Assembly (NCBI RefSeq): GCF_018918025.1
Contig: NZ_JAHLPT010000020.1
Coordinates: 1 to 41,197, forward strand
Reading direction: 5' to 3'
Length of the DNA: 41,197 bases
From: Oscillibacter sp. MSJ-31
GTDB taxonomy: Bacteria; Bacillota; Clostridia; Oscillospirales; Oscillospiraceae
How positions within the stretch are numbered: the stretch's first letter is position 1; every line of letters begins with the position of its first letter. The notes under the pieces are model-generated. The model was not told where the DNA came from. It saw nothing but the letters and a program-made list of their open reading frames with translations, and ran no database searches. The translations under genes and the position numbers were made by a program. This document shows, one piece after another, positions 7,518-13,954 of the stretch.

Positions 7518-8891
7518 CTATGATCGGATCGCCATGCGCTCCCATTTTCCGCTGCGGTAGCGGGCGTAGAAAATGACGCTGCGCGTCGCCCAGTCGAGGA
7601 TCGCGTGGGCGAACCACACGCCGACTACGCCATAGCCGAGATAGCGGCCGATGACATAGGCTCCCAGCACACGCACGAGCCACATGGTGATCATGCTCAC
7701 GACCATCGTGAAGGTCGCGTCTCCCGCGGCGCGCAGGAAGTACGGAATCATGAACGAGGGCATCCACAGCACGATGGCGCTGCTGCCGTGGAGCAGCATG
7801 ATCTTGCGCGCCAGCACGGCAGCCTCGGGCGCAACATCGTACACGCGCAGGATCAGCGGGATGCAGAGGATCAGCGTGATGTTGATAAACGCCATGACCG
7901 CATAGGTCGCGACGGTCAGCTTTTTCATATAGTACCGCGCGCGGTCATAGGCGCCCGCGCCGACGCATTGGCTCACCACGGTAGTCAGGCCCATGCAGAT
8001 GGCCTGCCCGGCAAACACATGGAAATTGCCCATCGTATTGCCGATGGCGTTGGCCGTGATGCTCGCCGTACCGAAGGTGGAGATGAGGCTGAAGAGGATG
8101 AGCCGTCCGAAGTGGAACATCCCGTTCTCCACGCCGCTGGGGATGGCAATGCGGAATATGTTGCGCATGACGCGCTTTTCAAAGCGGAACGCGCGGATGT
8201 CGGAAAGATGCAGCTCGAGCTTTTCGTTGAAGAGCAACCACACGATCACGACCGCCGCCACCGTGCGCGAGACGAGCGTGGGAATGGCGACGCCCGCCAC
8301 ATCGAAGCCGAGGCCAAAGATCAAAATGGCGTTGCCCGCCACGTTGATGCCGTTCATCAGCAGCGAGACCTTGAGCGACACACCGGAGCGCGACATCGTG
8401 CGGAAGAGCGCCGCGCCGCCGTTGTAGAGCGCGATGCCCGGAATGGAGGCCATAACGTAGCTGTAATAGATGTTCGTCGCCTCCATGACGTCCGCGTCGA
8501 TGTGCCCGAAAAGGCGGGTGACGATCAGGTCCCGGAACATGTATAAAAGCGCCGTCACCGCCAGCGACACCACGCCGAGCAGCACCATGAGCTGCTGCGC
8601 GCTGCGGCAGGCCTCCTCCCGCTCGCGCCGGCCGAGGTACTGACCGGCCACGACCGCGCCGCCGGTCGCCATGGCGGAGAAAATGTAGATCATCAGCGCG
8701 CTGACGCTGTCCACGAGCGACACCGCCGAGATCGACGCATCGCCCACGGTCGCGACCATCAGCGAGTCCGCAAGACCCACCGTGATGCCGAGCAGCTGCT
8801 CGGCCAGCATCGGCAAAATCAGGCTCACGAGCTGACGGTTGGTAAATTCAATATTTTGTCTCCCCGCGAGCGGGGACATCTGCTCATCCAT
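7518..8891 (-). CDS. MATE-family multidrug/metabolite exporter
   Basis: The 457-aa integral membrane protein has the two-lobed MATE layout of about 12 helices and the repeated signature regions (LADSLMVATVGDASISAVSL in lobe one and the equivalent ANAIGNTMGNF in lobe two). It would export cationic drugs or metabolites in exchange for Na+ or H+. The start is a judgement. A consensus promoter at 8968-8996 would start transcription near 8961, so the upstream in-frame ATG at 8963 would be at or before the transcript start. I therefore prefer the ATG at 8891 (MDEQMSPLAG), although its ribosome binding site is weak. The substrate cannot be predicted. Confidence 0.9.
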   Translation of the reverse strand: MDEQMSPLAGRQNIEFTNRQLVSLILPMLAEQLLGITVGLADSLMVATVGDASISAVSLVDSVSALMIYIFSAMATGGAVVAGQYLGRREREEACRSAQQLMVLLGVVSLAVTALLYMFRDLIVTRLFGHIDADVMEATNIYYSYVMASIPGIALYNGGAALFRTMSRSGVSLKVSLLMNGINVAGNAILIFGLGFDVAGVAIPTLVSRTVAAVVIVWLLFNEKLELHLSDIRAFRFEKRVMRNIFRIAIPSGVENGMFHFGRLILFSLISTFGTASITANAIGNTMGNFHVFAGQAICMGLTTVVSQCVGAGAYDRARYYMKKLTVATYAVMAFINITLILCIPLILRVYDVAPEAAVLARKIMLLHGSSAIVLWMPSFMIPYFLRAAGDATFTMVVSMITMWLVRVLGAYVIGRYLGYGVVGVWFAHAILDWATRSVIFYARYRSGKWERMAIRS

Positions 8892-8967
8892 TCCGAAATC
8901 ATCGGCGAGCTCCGCCGAAGCCTCTCTTTCTTTGTCCGGCACCGCCGCGCGGCAGATAACCATAATG

Positions 8968-8996
8968 AGTATAGCGGTTTTCGCCCGCCGCGTCAA
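8968..8996 (-). promoter_or_regulatory. Promoter of MATE gene
   Basis: On the minus strand TTGACG and TATACT are separated by exactly 17 bp. This near-consensus sigma-A promoter decides between two possible start codons of the MATE gene. Confidence 0.8.
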
Positions 8997-9083
8997 GGAC
9001 GGCCGGGCGGTTTTTGTATCGCGTGGGATAAAATGACGCTGAAATCCATACAATGGACAAAGCAAATAAACGGAGGTGTCCTT

Positions 9084-9635
9084 ATGCAAAAAAGGCTGCT
9101 GCGTTGGGAGCTGATTGGCTTCGCGTTCACCGGCGCGGTCGGTACGCTGCTGCATTTCGTGTACGAGTGGACCGGAGGCGATCCGCTCATCGCGGCGTTC
9201 TGTGCCGTCAATGAGTCCACCTGGGAGCACATGAAGCTGCTGTTCGTGCCGTTCTTTCTCTTCACCATGGTTGAATTCATCGTTTTTGCCGAGCCGCTGC
9301 GGAGCTTCTTTGCCGCCAAGGCCGCGTCCATTCTGCTCGGTCTGCTCGCGATCCCCGTGCTCTTCTACTCGCTCGGCGGGATGTTCGGCAAAACGCCGGA
9401 CTGGGTGAACATCGCCATTTTCTTCCTCGCGGACGCGCTGCTCTACTTTATGAGCTTCCGTCTGCTCACGCGCGGCGCGCTGCGCGGCGGCGCGTGGCAG
9501 CTCGCCGGCTTTCTCCTGCTGTGGGCACTGGCCTTCGCATTCGTGTTCTTCACCTACCGCCCCATCCGCCTCCCGCTCTGGCAGGACCCGACGAATGGGC
9601 TCTACGGGCTCGCCGCGTCAAGGGCCGCAGGATAA
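9084..9635 (+). CDS. DUF6512-type small integral membrane protein
   Basis: The 183-aa protein has about five hydrophobic helices and the early motif LHFVYEWTGGDPLIAAFCAV followed by NESTWEHMKL, which I recognise as typical of DUF6512 membrane proteins. Function is unknown. The ATG at 9084 has CGGAGG 7 nt upstream. It is divergent from the MATE gene and convergent with the ROK gene. Confidence 0.78.
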   Translation: MQKRLLRWELIGFAFTGAVGTLLHFVYEWTGGDPLIAAFCAVNESTWEHMKLLFVPFFLFTMVEFIVFAEPLRSFFAAKAASILLGLLAIPVLFYSLGGMFGKTPDWVNIAIFFLADALLYFMSFRLLTRGALRGGAWQLAGFLLLWALAFAFVFFTYRPIRLPLWQDPTNGLYGLAASRAAG

Positions 9636-9655
9636 ATTTCATCATCTGGTGCAGC

Positions 9656-9689
9656 AAGGAGGGCAGCCGCCGCAGCGGCTGCCCTCCTT
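9656..9689. terminator. Bidirectional terminator
   Basis: A perfect 15-bp GC-rich stem (9656-9670 with 9675-9689) with loop CGCA lies between the convergent DUF6512 and ROK genes. The T-tract is poor on either side. Confidence 0.7.
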
Positions 9690-9710
9690 GCCATTGTTCT
9701 GTTCTTCCTT

Positions 9711-10658
9711 TCAGCTCTGCTTCGCCAGCAGCGCCGCGCCGATGACGCCCGCGCGGTAGCCGAGCGTGCAGAGCTCGATGCGCGTGTGACGCACGGCATA
9801 GCGCGAGCCGTAGCTCAGCGCCCGCACCCTCTCCCGCAGCGGGACAAGCAGCGCGTCGCCCTGATTGGCCACGCCGCCGGAGAGCGCGATGACCTCCGGG
9901 AAAAAGATGTTGACGATGTTGGCAACGCCGCAGGCAAGGTCGTCCAGATAGCGATCCACCACCGCCTGCGCGGCGGCGTCGCCGCGCTGCGCCGCGATGA
10001 ACGCCGTGCGTCCGTCCACCGCGCCGTTCTCCTCGGCAGCGGCGTGCATCCGGCTCTCGGGATGCGCAGCCATCGCGCGCTTTGTCTCGCGGATGAGCGC
10101 GGTCGCGCTGGCATAAGCCTCAAAGCAGCCGCGCCGTCCGCAGGTGCATTCCTCGCCGCCCGCGCGGATGACCATGTGGCCCAGCTCGCTCGCCGCGCCG
10201 GTGTAGCCCGTGAGCATTTTGCCGTCCAGCACCACGCCGCCGCCGACGCCTGTGCCGAGCGTGACGATCACGGCGCTCTGCGCACCTTTGGCGCAGCCGA
10301 CCAGCGCCTCCGCCAGCGCGGCCACGTTCGCGTCGTTGCCGATGCGCAGGTCAAAGCCCGTGCGCGACTTGACCGCCGCGCGCAGGTCAAAGTTCTTCCA
10401 GCCGAGGTTGTTCGCATAGAGCACGCGGCCGGTCTCGTCGTCCACCGTTCCCGGGCAGCCGAGCCCGACGCCGCCGAGCGAGGTCCGGTCCTCGCCGGAT
10501 GAAAGCTCTGTGATGACCGCGGCGATGCCGTCGCAGACCGCCTCCGCGCCCAGCTCGACGCGCGTGGGACGGCTCACCTCCCGCGCGATCTCGCCCGTCT
10601 CGCTCACAAGCGCGCCCTTGATGTTTGTTCCGCCAAGGTCAATGCCGATATAGTACAT
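9711..10658 (-). CDS. ROK-family sugar kinase, probable glucokinase
   Basis: The 315-aa cytosolic protein likely phosphorylates glucose or a related hexose with ATP. It has the phosphate-binding motif DLGGTNIKGA (7-16), the catalytic Asp109 in GNDAN, Glu158 and His161 in the SELGH motif, and the ROK zinc site with Cys171, Cys173 and Cys178 in CTCGRRGC. There is no N-terminal winged helix, so it is a kinase and not a ROK repressor. Length is normal for bacterial glucokinases. Its own promoter lies upstream. N-acetylmannosamine or fructose kinase activity is an alternative. Confidence 0.92.
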   Translation of the reverse strand: MYYIGIDLGGTNIKGALVSETGEIAREVSRPTRVELGAEAVCDGIAAVITELSSGEDRTSLGGVGLGCPGTVDDETGRVLYANNLGWKNFDLRAAVKSRTGFDLRIGNDANVAALAEALVGCAKGAQSAVIVTLGTGVGGGVVLDGKMLTGYTGAASELGHMVIRAGGEECTCGRRGCFEAYASATALIRETKRAMAAHPESRMHAAAEENGAVDGRTAFIAAQRGDAAAQAVVDRYLDDLACGVANIVNIFFPEVIALSGGVANQGDALLVPLRERVRALSYGSRYAVRHTRIELCTLGYRAGVIGAALLAKQS

Positions 10659-10694
10659 GGAACAGTCCTCCCCACCGGCAAAATTTTCAGTCGT

Positions 10695-10723
10695 ATTATA
10701 CCCGCTGCGGCGCGGAATTGCAA
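10695..10723 (-). promoter_or_regulatory. Promoter of ROK kinase gene
   Basis: TTGCAA, 17 bp, TATAAT on the minus strand. It begins right after the sigK stop codon and would start transcription about 30 nt before the ROK ATG, whose ribosome binding site is GGGGAGG. Confidence 0.85.
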
Positions 10724-10727
10724 GGGG

Positions 10728-11090
10728 TCAGCCGCGCTCGCCGATGGCTTCTTCGAGCTTTTCCAGCGCCCGCTTTTCGATGCGGGAGACATAGCTTCTT
10801 GAGATGCCGAGTTTTTTTGCGATCTCGCGCTGGGTGCGCGGCATCCGGCCGCCGAGGCCGTAGCGCAGCGTGACGATCTCGCGCTCGCGGTCGGTCAGGC
10901 ATTCGCACACCAGACGGCGGACCAGCACGCTGTCCTCCCGGTCCTGCAGGTCGGAGAGCATCGTGTCGTCCACACCGACCACGTCCATCAGCATGAGGTC
11001 GTTGCCGTCCTGATCCGTCTCGATGGAGTCCGAGAGCGAGACCTCGCCCTGCAGCTTCTTACGCGAGCGGAAATACATCAGGATCTCATT
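10728..11090 (-). pseudogene. sigK: Sigma-K 3' half, 5' half separated at the skin junction
   Basis: This frame encodes the last 120 residues of a mother-cell sigma factor. It opens with NEILMYFRS (end of region 2), continues through VSLSDSIETDQDGNDL and region 4.1 (LTDREREIVTLRYGL), and ends with the region 4.2 helix-turn-helix TQREIAKKLGISRSYVSRIE. The spacing and the YVSRIEKRAL ending fit sigma-K better than sigma-E. The frame has no start of its own: upstream it runs straight into the serine recombinase gene. The break falls exactly at the Asn-Glu codons within AATGA, the crossover core of the Bacillus subtilis sigK rearrangement. No 5' half (region 1.2 to 2) is visible on either strand of this window. 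It may be a gene awaiting excision of an element or a stranded fragment. Confidence 0.88.
11086..11090 (-). mobile_element. Skin-type recombination core AATGA
   Basis: On the minus strand AATGA sits where the recombinase gene meets the sigK 3' half. Its TGA is the recombinase stop codon, and its AATGAG encodes Asn-Glu of sigma-K. The B. subtilis sigK/skin rearrangement is known to use an AATGA core at the equivalent codons. I take this as one end of a skin-like element. Confidence 0.75.
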
Positions 11091-12801
11091 CGCTATCCTC
11101 TCCCAACGGATATATAGGTTGGTCAATGGGTGGCAAATCCGCCTCTCCATCCTCCGCAAAGAGGTACACATAGGCGTTTTTGCCGTCCCAGACCACCTTT
11201 TTGACGATGGTGCGCAGCAGGCGGCGTTTTTCCTCCAGCGTGGCAGAATCCACCGCGCTGGCAAACGACTCGATCATTTCCTGATGGAAGGCGAACTCCT
11301 GATGCAGCATTCGGCTCTGTTCAGTCAGGGCTTCCAGCTCGGCAAGGCGCATCTGCTGGGTCTCGCTCTCCTGATGGAGCGCGTCGATCTGCTCCATGAC
11401 GTACTTCGCGGAGGTCTCGCTGGCAACGGACAGGGATTCTACTAGCCGCTTGATGCGGTCCTCCGTCTCGGCGTGTTTCTCCCGGAGCAGCGCCAGCTCT
11501 GCGTCGTAGCCCTCCTTGCTGCCACTGATGACCTTCTTGGTCTGCGCCAGCAGCCGGGTAAGGGTCTCCTTGTCGGCGGAAAGCTTGCGGATCTCCTCGA
11601 TGATCTTGGCATCCAGCGTGTTGCCGTTGCAGTTTTTCATAGAGCAGACCGTGCCGTGGCTGCGCTCCTTGGTGGAGCACATGTAGGTGTAGATCAGCTC
11701 GCCGTCCGCGGTACGGCGGTTGGTCAGCTTCGGGCGCATGTAATCGCCGCATTCGCCGCAGCGAAGCAGCCCGGACAGCAGCGCCACATTGCTGCGGGGT
11801 CTGCGGTAGCTCTTAGATTTGTTGACATCCAGCATGGCCTGCACCCGCACCCAATCGCTGCCCGCGATGATGCCGGGATGCTTGCCCACCGCCACGATCC
11901 ATTCCTCCATGGGACGGATCTGATTCGCCTTGCCGGGGCGCTGGAGCGTGCGGTTGTATGCCATGACACCGTGCTCGCCGTCGAATTCTGCGCGCTCGGC
12001 AAACAAATCCACATTGTTCTCTTTCAGATACTGATACGCCGTCTCGTCGGCGATCATATAGACTGGATTGGTCAGAATGCCCCGGATGGCAAAGCGGGTG
12101 AACTGCTTGCCGCGCTTCGTGACGCAGCGGTGCTCCAACAGGTACTGGTCGGTCTTGCTGAGAGAGCCAGTCTCCATAAACACCTCGAAGATCGTCTTGA
12201 CCAGCTGGATCTCCTCCGGGATGGGTTTGAGCTTGCAGGCCTTTTTCACCTTGCCGTCCACCGTCACGCTGGACAGGCTTTCCGAGGCGTAGCCCGTGGG
12301 CGTTGTGCCGCCCAGCCAGCGTCCGGTCTTGGACAGCTCGTGCATGTTGTCCCGGATGCGCTCGGCGATGGTCTCCCGCTCCAGCTGGGAAAAGACCGAC
12401 GCGATATACATCATGGCGCGGCCCATGGGCGAGGACGTATCGAACTGCTCGCGGATGGAGATGAAGTCAATGTGTCGGTCGCCCAAGTCCTCGATGAGCT
12501 TGGCAAAATCGCCGATGTTGCGGCTGATGCGGTCAAGGCGGTAGACCACGATGGCGGCAAAGGCGATCTTCTGCGAGTCCTTCATCATTTTCTTGAACTG
12601 CGGGCGCTCCAGATTGCCGCCGGAAAAGCCCTCGTCCTCATACACCAGCGCATTTTCCGCCGCGTCCTCGCCAAAGTGCATGGCAATGTACTGGCGGCAC
12701 AGCTCGATCTGATTCTCGATGCTCTCGCCCTTGCCGGTAAATTTGGACTTGCGGGAGTAGATGACGTATTGCTTCGCCTGCGGCTTGTCTTTCGTTTTCA
12801 T
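11086..12801 (-). CDS. Large serine recombinase, SpoIVCA-like
   Basis: The 571-aa protein is a large serine recombinase. The N-terminal resolvase domain (about 10-160) holds the nucleophile Ser19 in YSRKS and the conserved YRLDRISRN. A Recombinase domain follows (about 185-300), then a zinc ribbon (CGECGDYMRP...YMCSTKERSHG...CSMKNC, about 345-395) and a long coiled coil (about 410-515). The same order is found in SpoIVCA, which rebuilds sigK in the mother cell. The ATG at 12801 follows GAGGTACCTCT. Its TGA stop is part of the AATGA core shared with the sigK fragment, so it lies at the very end of the element. It appears intact. It could also be a transposon or prophage integrase, but its position makes a sigK-rearranging role the best explanation. 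Confidence 0.93.
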   Translation of the reverse strand: MKTKDKPQAKQYVIYSRKSKFTGKGESIENQIELCRQYIAMHFGEDAAENALVYEDEGFSGGNLERPQFKKMMKDSQKIAFAAIVVYRLDRISRNIGDFAKLIEDLGDRHIDFISIREQFDTSSPMGRAMMYIASVFSQLERETIAERIRDNMHELSKTGRWLGGTTPTGYASESLSSVTVDGKVKKACKLKPIPEEIQLVKTIFEVFMETGSLSKTDQYLLEHRCVTKRGKQFTRFAIRGILTNPVYMIADETAYQYLKENNVDLFAERAEFDGEHGVMAYNRTLQRPGKANQIRPMEEWIVAVGKHPGIIAGSDWVRVQAMLDVNKSKSYRRPRSNVALLSGLLRCGECGDYMRPKLTNRRTADGELIYTYMCSTKERSHGTVCSMKNCNGNTLDAKIIEEIRKLSADKETLTRLLAQTKKVISGSKEGYDAELALLREKHAETEDRIKRLVESLSVASETSAKYVMEQIDALHQESETQQMRLAELEALTEQSRMLHQEFAFHQEMIESFASAVDSATLEEKRRLLRTIVKKVVWDGKNAYVYLFAEDGEADLPPIDQPIYPLGEDSE

Positions 12802-12838
12802 AGAGGTACCTCGCGTTATTCGTTAGGTTGGTAGATAT

Positions 12839-12867
12839 ATTATAACGGATTGGAATCCATTTGAAAA
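12839..12867 (-). promoter_or_regulatory. Probable promoter of serine recombinase
   Basis: On the minus strand TTTTCA is followed after 17 bp by a perfect TATAAT, placing transcription start about 30 nt before the ATG. The -35 is weak, which leaves room for activation or for a sporulation sigma factor, though I see no clear sigma-E motif. Confidence 0.55.
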
Positions 12868-12951
12868 GGTACCCAAGGGAAGAATCTGAAAATATTTCTG
12901 AGAAAAATACTCTCTTTGCCCGGTTTTTGAAAAATGTCGATTTTCATAAAA

Positions 12952-13041
12952 AAGCCTCTGTTTTGCCTCTCGGATGTGTTCCATAGGAAAACACCCACGC
13001 CCACCCGCTTGCGGCGGTCTGAGAGGAGAAAACAGAGGCTT
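12952..13041. repeat. Long nested inverted repeat (REP or MITE-like)
   Basis: A perfect 13-bp inverted repeat (12952-12964 with 13029-13041) encloses a second 6-bp pairing (12966-12971 with 13021-13026) and a GC-rich centre. The 12802-13208 gap contains no gene I can support. A 99-codon frame (12823-13122, minus) runs through the hairpin but has low-complexity, non-protein-like content. I infer a structured repeat unit or RNA; copies elsewhere in the genome would confirm it. Confidence 0.6.
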
Positions 13042-13159
13042 TCGCACCCTAATTGATGCAGTTTTAAGGGCATCGCTCATACAAAACTCGCGCGAACGGG
13101 CATTGGGTGTATCAATCATCAAATTGATAAGAATGCCTGCACGATACCCAAAAATCTTT

Positions 13160-13200
13160 TATACCCCTTATACTCTTTCCAAAAGAGCATAAGGGGTATA
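13160..13200 (-). terminator. Terminator of DUF2442 gene
   Basis: A 12-bp outer stem (13160-13171 with 13189-13200) continues into an inner CTCTT/AAGAG stem. On the minus strand it is followed by AAAAGATTTTTG. It begins 9 nt after the DUF2442 stop. Confidence 0.85.
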
Positions 13201-13208
13201 ACTCATAT

Positions 13209-13649
13209 TTACTGCCAATTCCGTTTCAGGATCTCACTTTTGAGGTACAGCGTACTCTTTTCCGACGCTTTGATCGGATGAAGTTTTCCGCGCTTTGTCA
13301 GGTCGATGATATTCTGCCGGGAGCAGCCTAATATCTCGTTGATAACTCTATGCGCGGCAAAGTTCCGGAAGTCCTCCATTTTCAGCGGAACACTTTTGCC
13401 GATCCGGTAGAGCATCGCATCCGAAACGGTCATGTTCACATCCCACGCAACGCCGTATCCGCCCGTCTGCATCTGCACATGCTGAAAATAATCTGGCTTC
13501 TTGAGAAGGATCTGAAACGCTTTCGTCCTTTCAAAGTACTTCTGCAAATCACATTTCTTCACCGCACCGTCCCGAAAAAATACCAGCAAACAGTGATTCT
13601 CCAGCGGCAGCACATTCTTCCACATTCTGATACTGCGGAAGGCGAGCAT
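13209..13649 (-). CDS. DUF2442 protein with C-terminal DNA-binding-like helix pair
   Basis: The 146-aa protein has an N-terminal DUF2442 domain (about 10-100, including NHCLLVFFRDGAVKKCDLQK and GGYGVAWDVNMTVSDAMLY) and a C-terminal segment that reads like a helix-turn-helix (INEILGCSRQNIIDLTKRGK). DUF2442 genes often pair with DUF4160 in putative toxin-antitoxin modules, but no partner is next to it. The start is uncertain: ATG at 13649 or 13625, both with weak ribosome binding sites. It is more AT-rich than the core genes and lies between the recombinase and cysK, so it is probably element cargo. Its 5' end overlaps a tRNA-like fold on the other strand. Confidence 0.72.
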   Translation of the reverse strand: MLAFRSIRMWKNVLPLENHCLLVFFRDGAVKKCDLQKYFERTKAFQILLKKPDYFQHVQMQTGGYGVAWDVNMTVSDAMLYRIGKSVPLKMEDFRNFAAHRVINEILGCSRQNIIDLTKRGKLHPIKASEKSTLYLKSEILKRNWQ

Positions 13650-13708
13650 AATGTCCCGATGTGCTCGGGATGTGGGGCCGTGCGTTCGAGCCGCATTGCT
13701 CCGCGCCA
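13635..13708 (+). ncRNA. tRNA-like fold with CCA end, defective D-arm
   Basis: The plus strand holds tRNA parts in the correct order. GCGGA can pair with TCCGC as a partial acceptor. A 5-bp stem TCCCG/CGGGA (13654-13670) has a 7-nt loop ATGTGCT that would read as anticodon GTG (His). A T-arm follows, GTGCG-TTCGAGC-CGCAT (13680-13696), with an exact T-loop. GCCA ends it at 13708, and a terminator hairpin starts there. The D-arm is too short (12 nt between acceptor and anticodon stem) and the variable loop is 9 nt. It is therefore a degenerate tRNA, an attachment-site remnant, or another tRNA-mimicking RNA. Confidence 0.4.
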
Positions 13709-13743
13709 AGAGAACGGCACGACGAAAGTCGTGTCGTTCTCTT
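13708..13743 (+). terminator. Strong hairpin terminator with GAAA loop
   Basis: A 16-bp stem with one G-U pair (13708-13723 with 13728-13743) has a GAAA tetraloop and is followed by TTCTCAAATTTTTC. No protein gene on the plus strand needs it, so it most likely ends the tRNA-like transcript. Confidence 0.8.
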
Positions 13744-13762
13744 TTCTCAAATTTTTCATATT

Positions 13763-13779
13763 CCTACTTGACAAGTAGG
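13763..13779. promoter_or_regulatory. Operator-like palindrome over the cysK -35
   Basis: CCTACTTG and CAAGTAGG form a perfect 8-bp inverted repeat around one A, covering the -35 hexamer of the cysK promoter. A bound protein would block RNA polymerase. An Rrf2-type regulator (CymR or IscR family) is a plausible binder for a cysteine gene, by inference only. Confidence 0.55.
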
Positions 13780-13796
13780 TAACCTCGTGTTACAAT
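13768..13796 (+). promoter_or_regulatory. Promoter of cysK
   Basis: A perfect TTGACA and TACAAT are separated by 17 bp. Transcription would begin near 13803, giving a leader of about 150 nt before cysK. Confidence 0.9.
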
Positions 13797-13844
13797 GCCT
13801 ATTAATCAGATAGGAAATATATGAATCAGAAATGAGGTAAGCCT

Positions 13845-13880
13845 ATGCTGTCCTTTTTCATGCTCCGATGTCGCCGGTAA
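13845..13880 (+). CDS. cysK leader peptide MLSFFMLRCRR
   Basis: An 11-codon frame lies in the cysK leader about 40 nt after the predicted transcript start. It has its own good ribosome binding site (GAGG, 7-8 nt before the ATG) and ends Arg-Cys-Arg-Arg-stop. The single TGT cysteine codon near the end, in front of a cysteine biosynthesis gene, fits a sensor peptide at which ribosomes slow when Cys-tRNA is scarce. Actinobacterial sulfur genes have comparable leader peptides ending Cys-Arg. I know of no named family for this one. Confidence 0.65.
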   Translation: MLSFFMLRCRR

Positions 13881-13883
13881 ACG

Positions 13884-13941
13884 CCTTTCCTCTCTCTTAA
13901 AATTACTTCTCTTTCAAAAAAATATACAACCTACAATAAAA
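13884..13941 (+). promoter_or_regulatory. G-free pyrimidine-rich leader, candidate Rho-loading region
   Basis: From 13884 to 13941 (58 nt) the plus strand contains no G. It is rich in C and T, then A, and has no hairpin. It lies between the leader-peptide stop and the cysK ribosome binding site. Unstructured C-rich, G-poor RNA is typical of Rho-loading sites. Leader translation could therefore decide whether Rho stops transcription before cysK. This is inference; no intrinsic attenuator hairpin is visible. Confidence 0.45.
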
Positions 13942-13954
13942 GGAGTTTACCGTT

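Noticed and set aside
8892-9230. N-terminal extension of the MATE protein
   Set aside because: The upstream frame includes the promoter at 8968-8996 and the start of the divergent DUF6512 gene; the added residues do not resemble a MATE protein.
10728-11264. The sigma-factor frame as a complete 178-aa gene
   Set aside because: Residues before NEILMYFRS come from reading the recombinase C-terminus in another frame and match no sigma region. Only 10728-11090 is sigma-K.
11473-12834. 453-codon open frame on the plus strand
   Set aside because: Antisense shadow of the serine recombinase; no ribosome binding site and no recognisable domain.
12823-13122. Small minus-strand frame upstream of the recombinase
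   Set aside because: It runs through the long hairpin and the recombinase promoter, and its product has no domain character. The hairpin explains the open frame better.
13797-13954. T-box or SAM/cobalamin-type riboswitch in the cysK leader
   Set aside because: I saw no T-box consensus, no antiterminator pairing and no terminator hairpin. The leader is largely unstructured.
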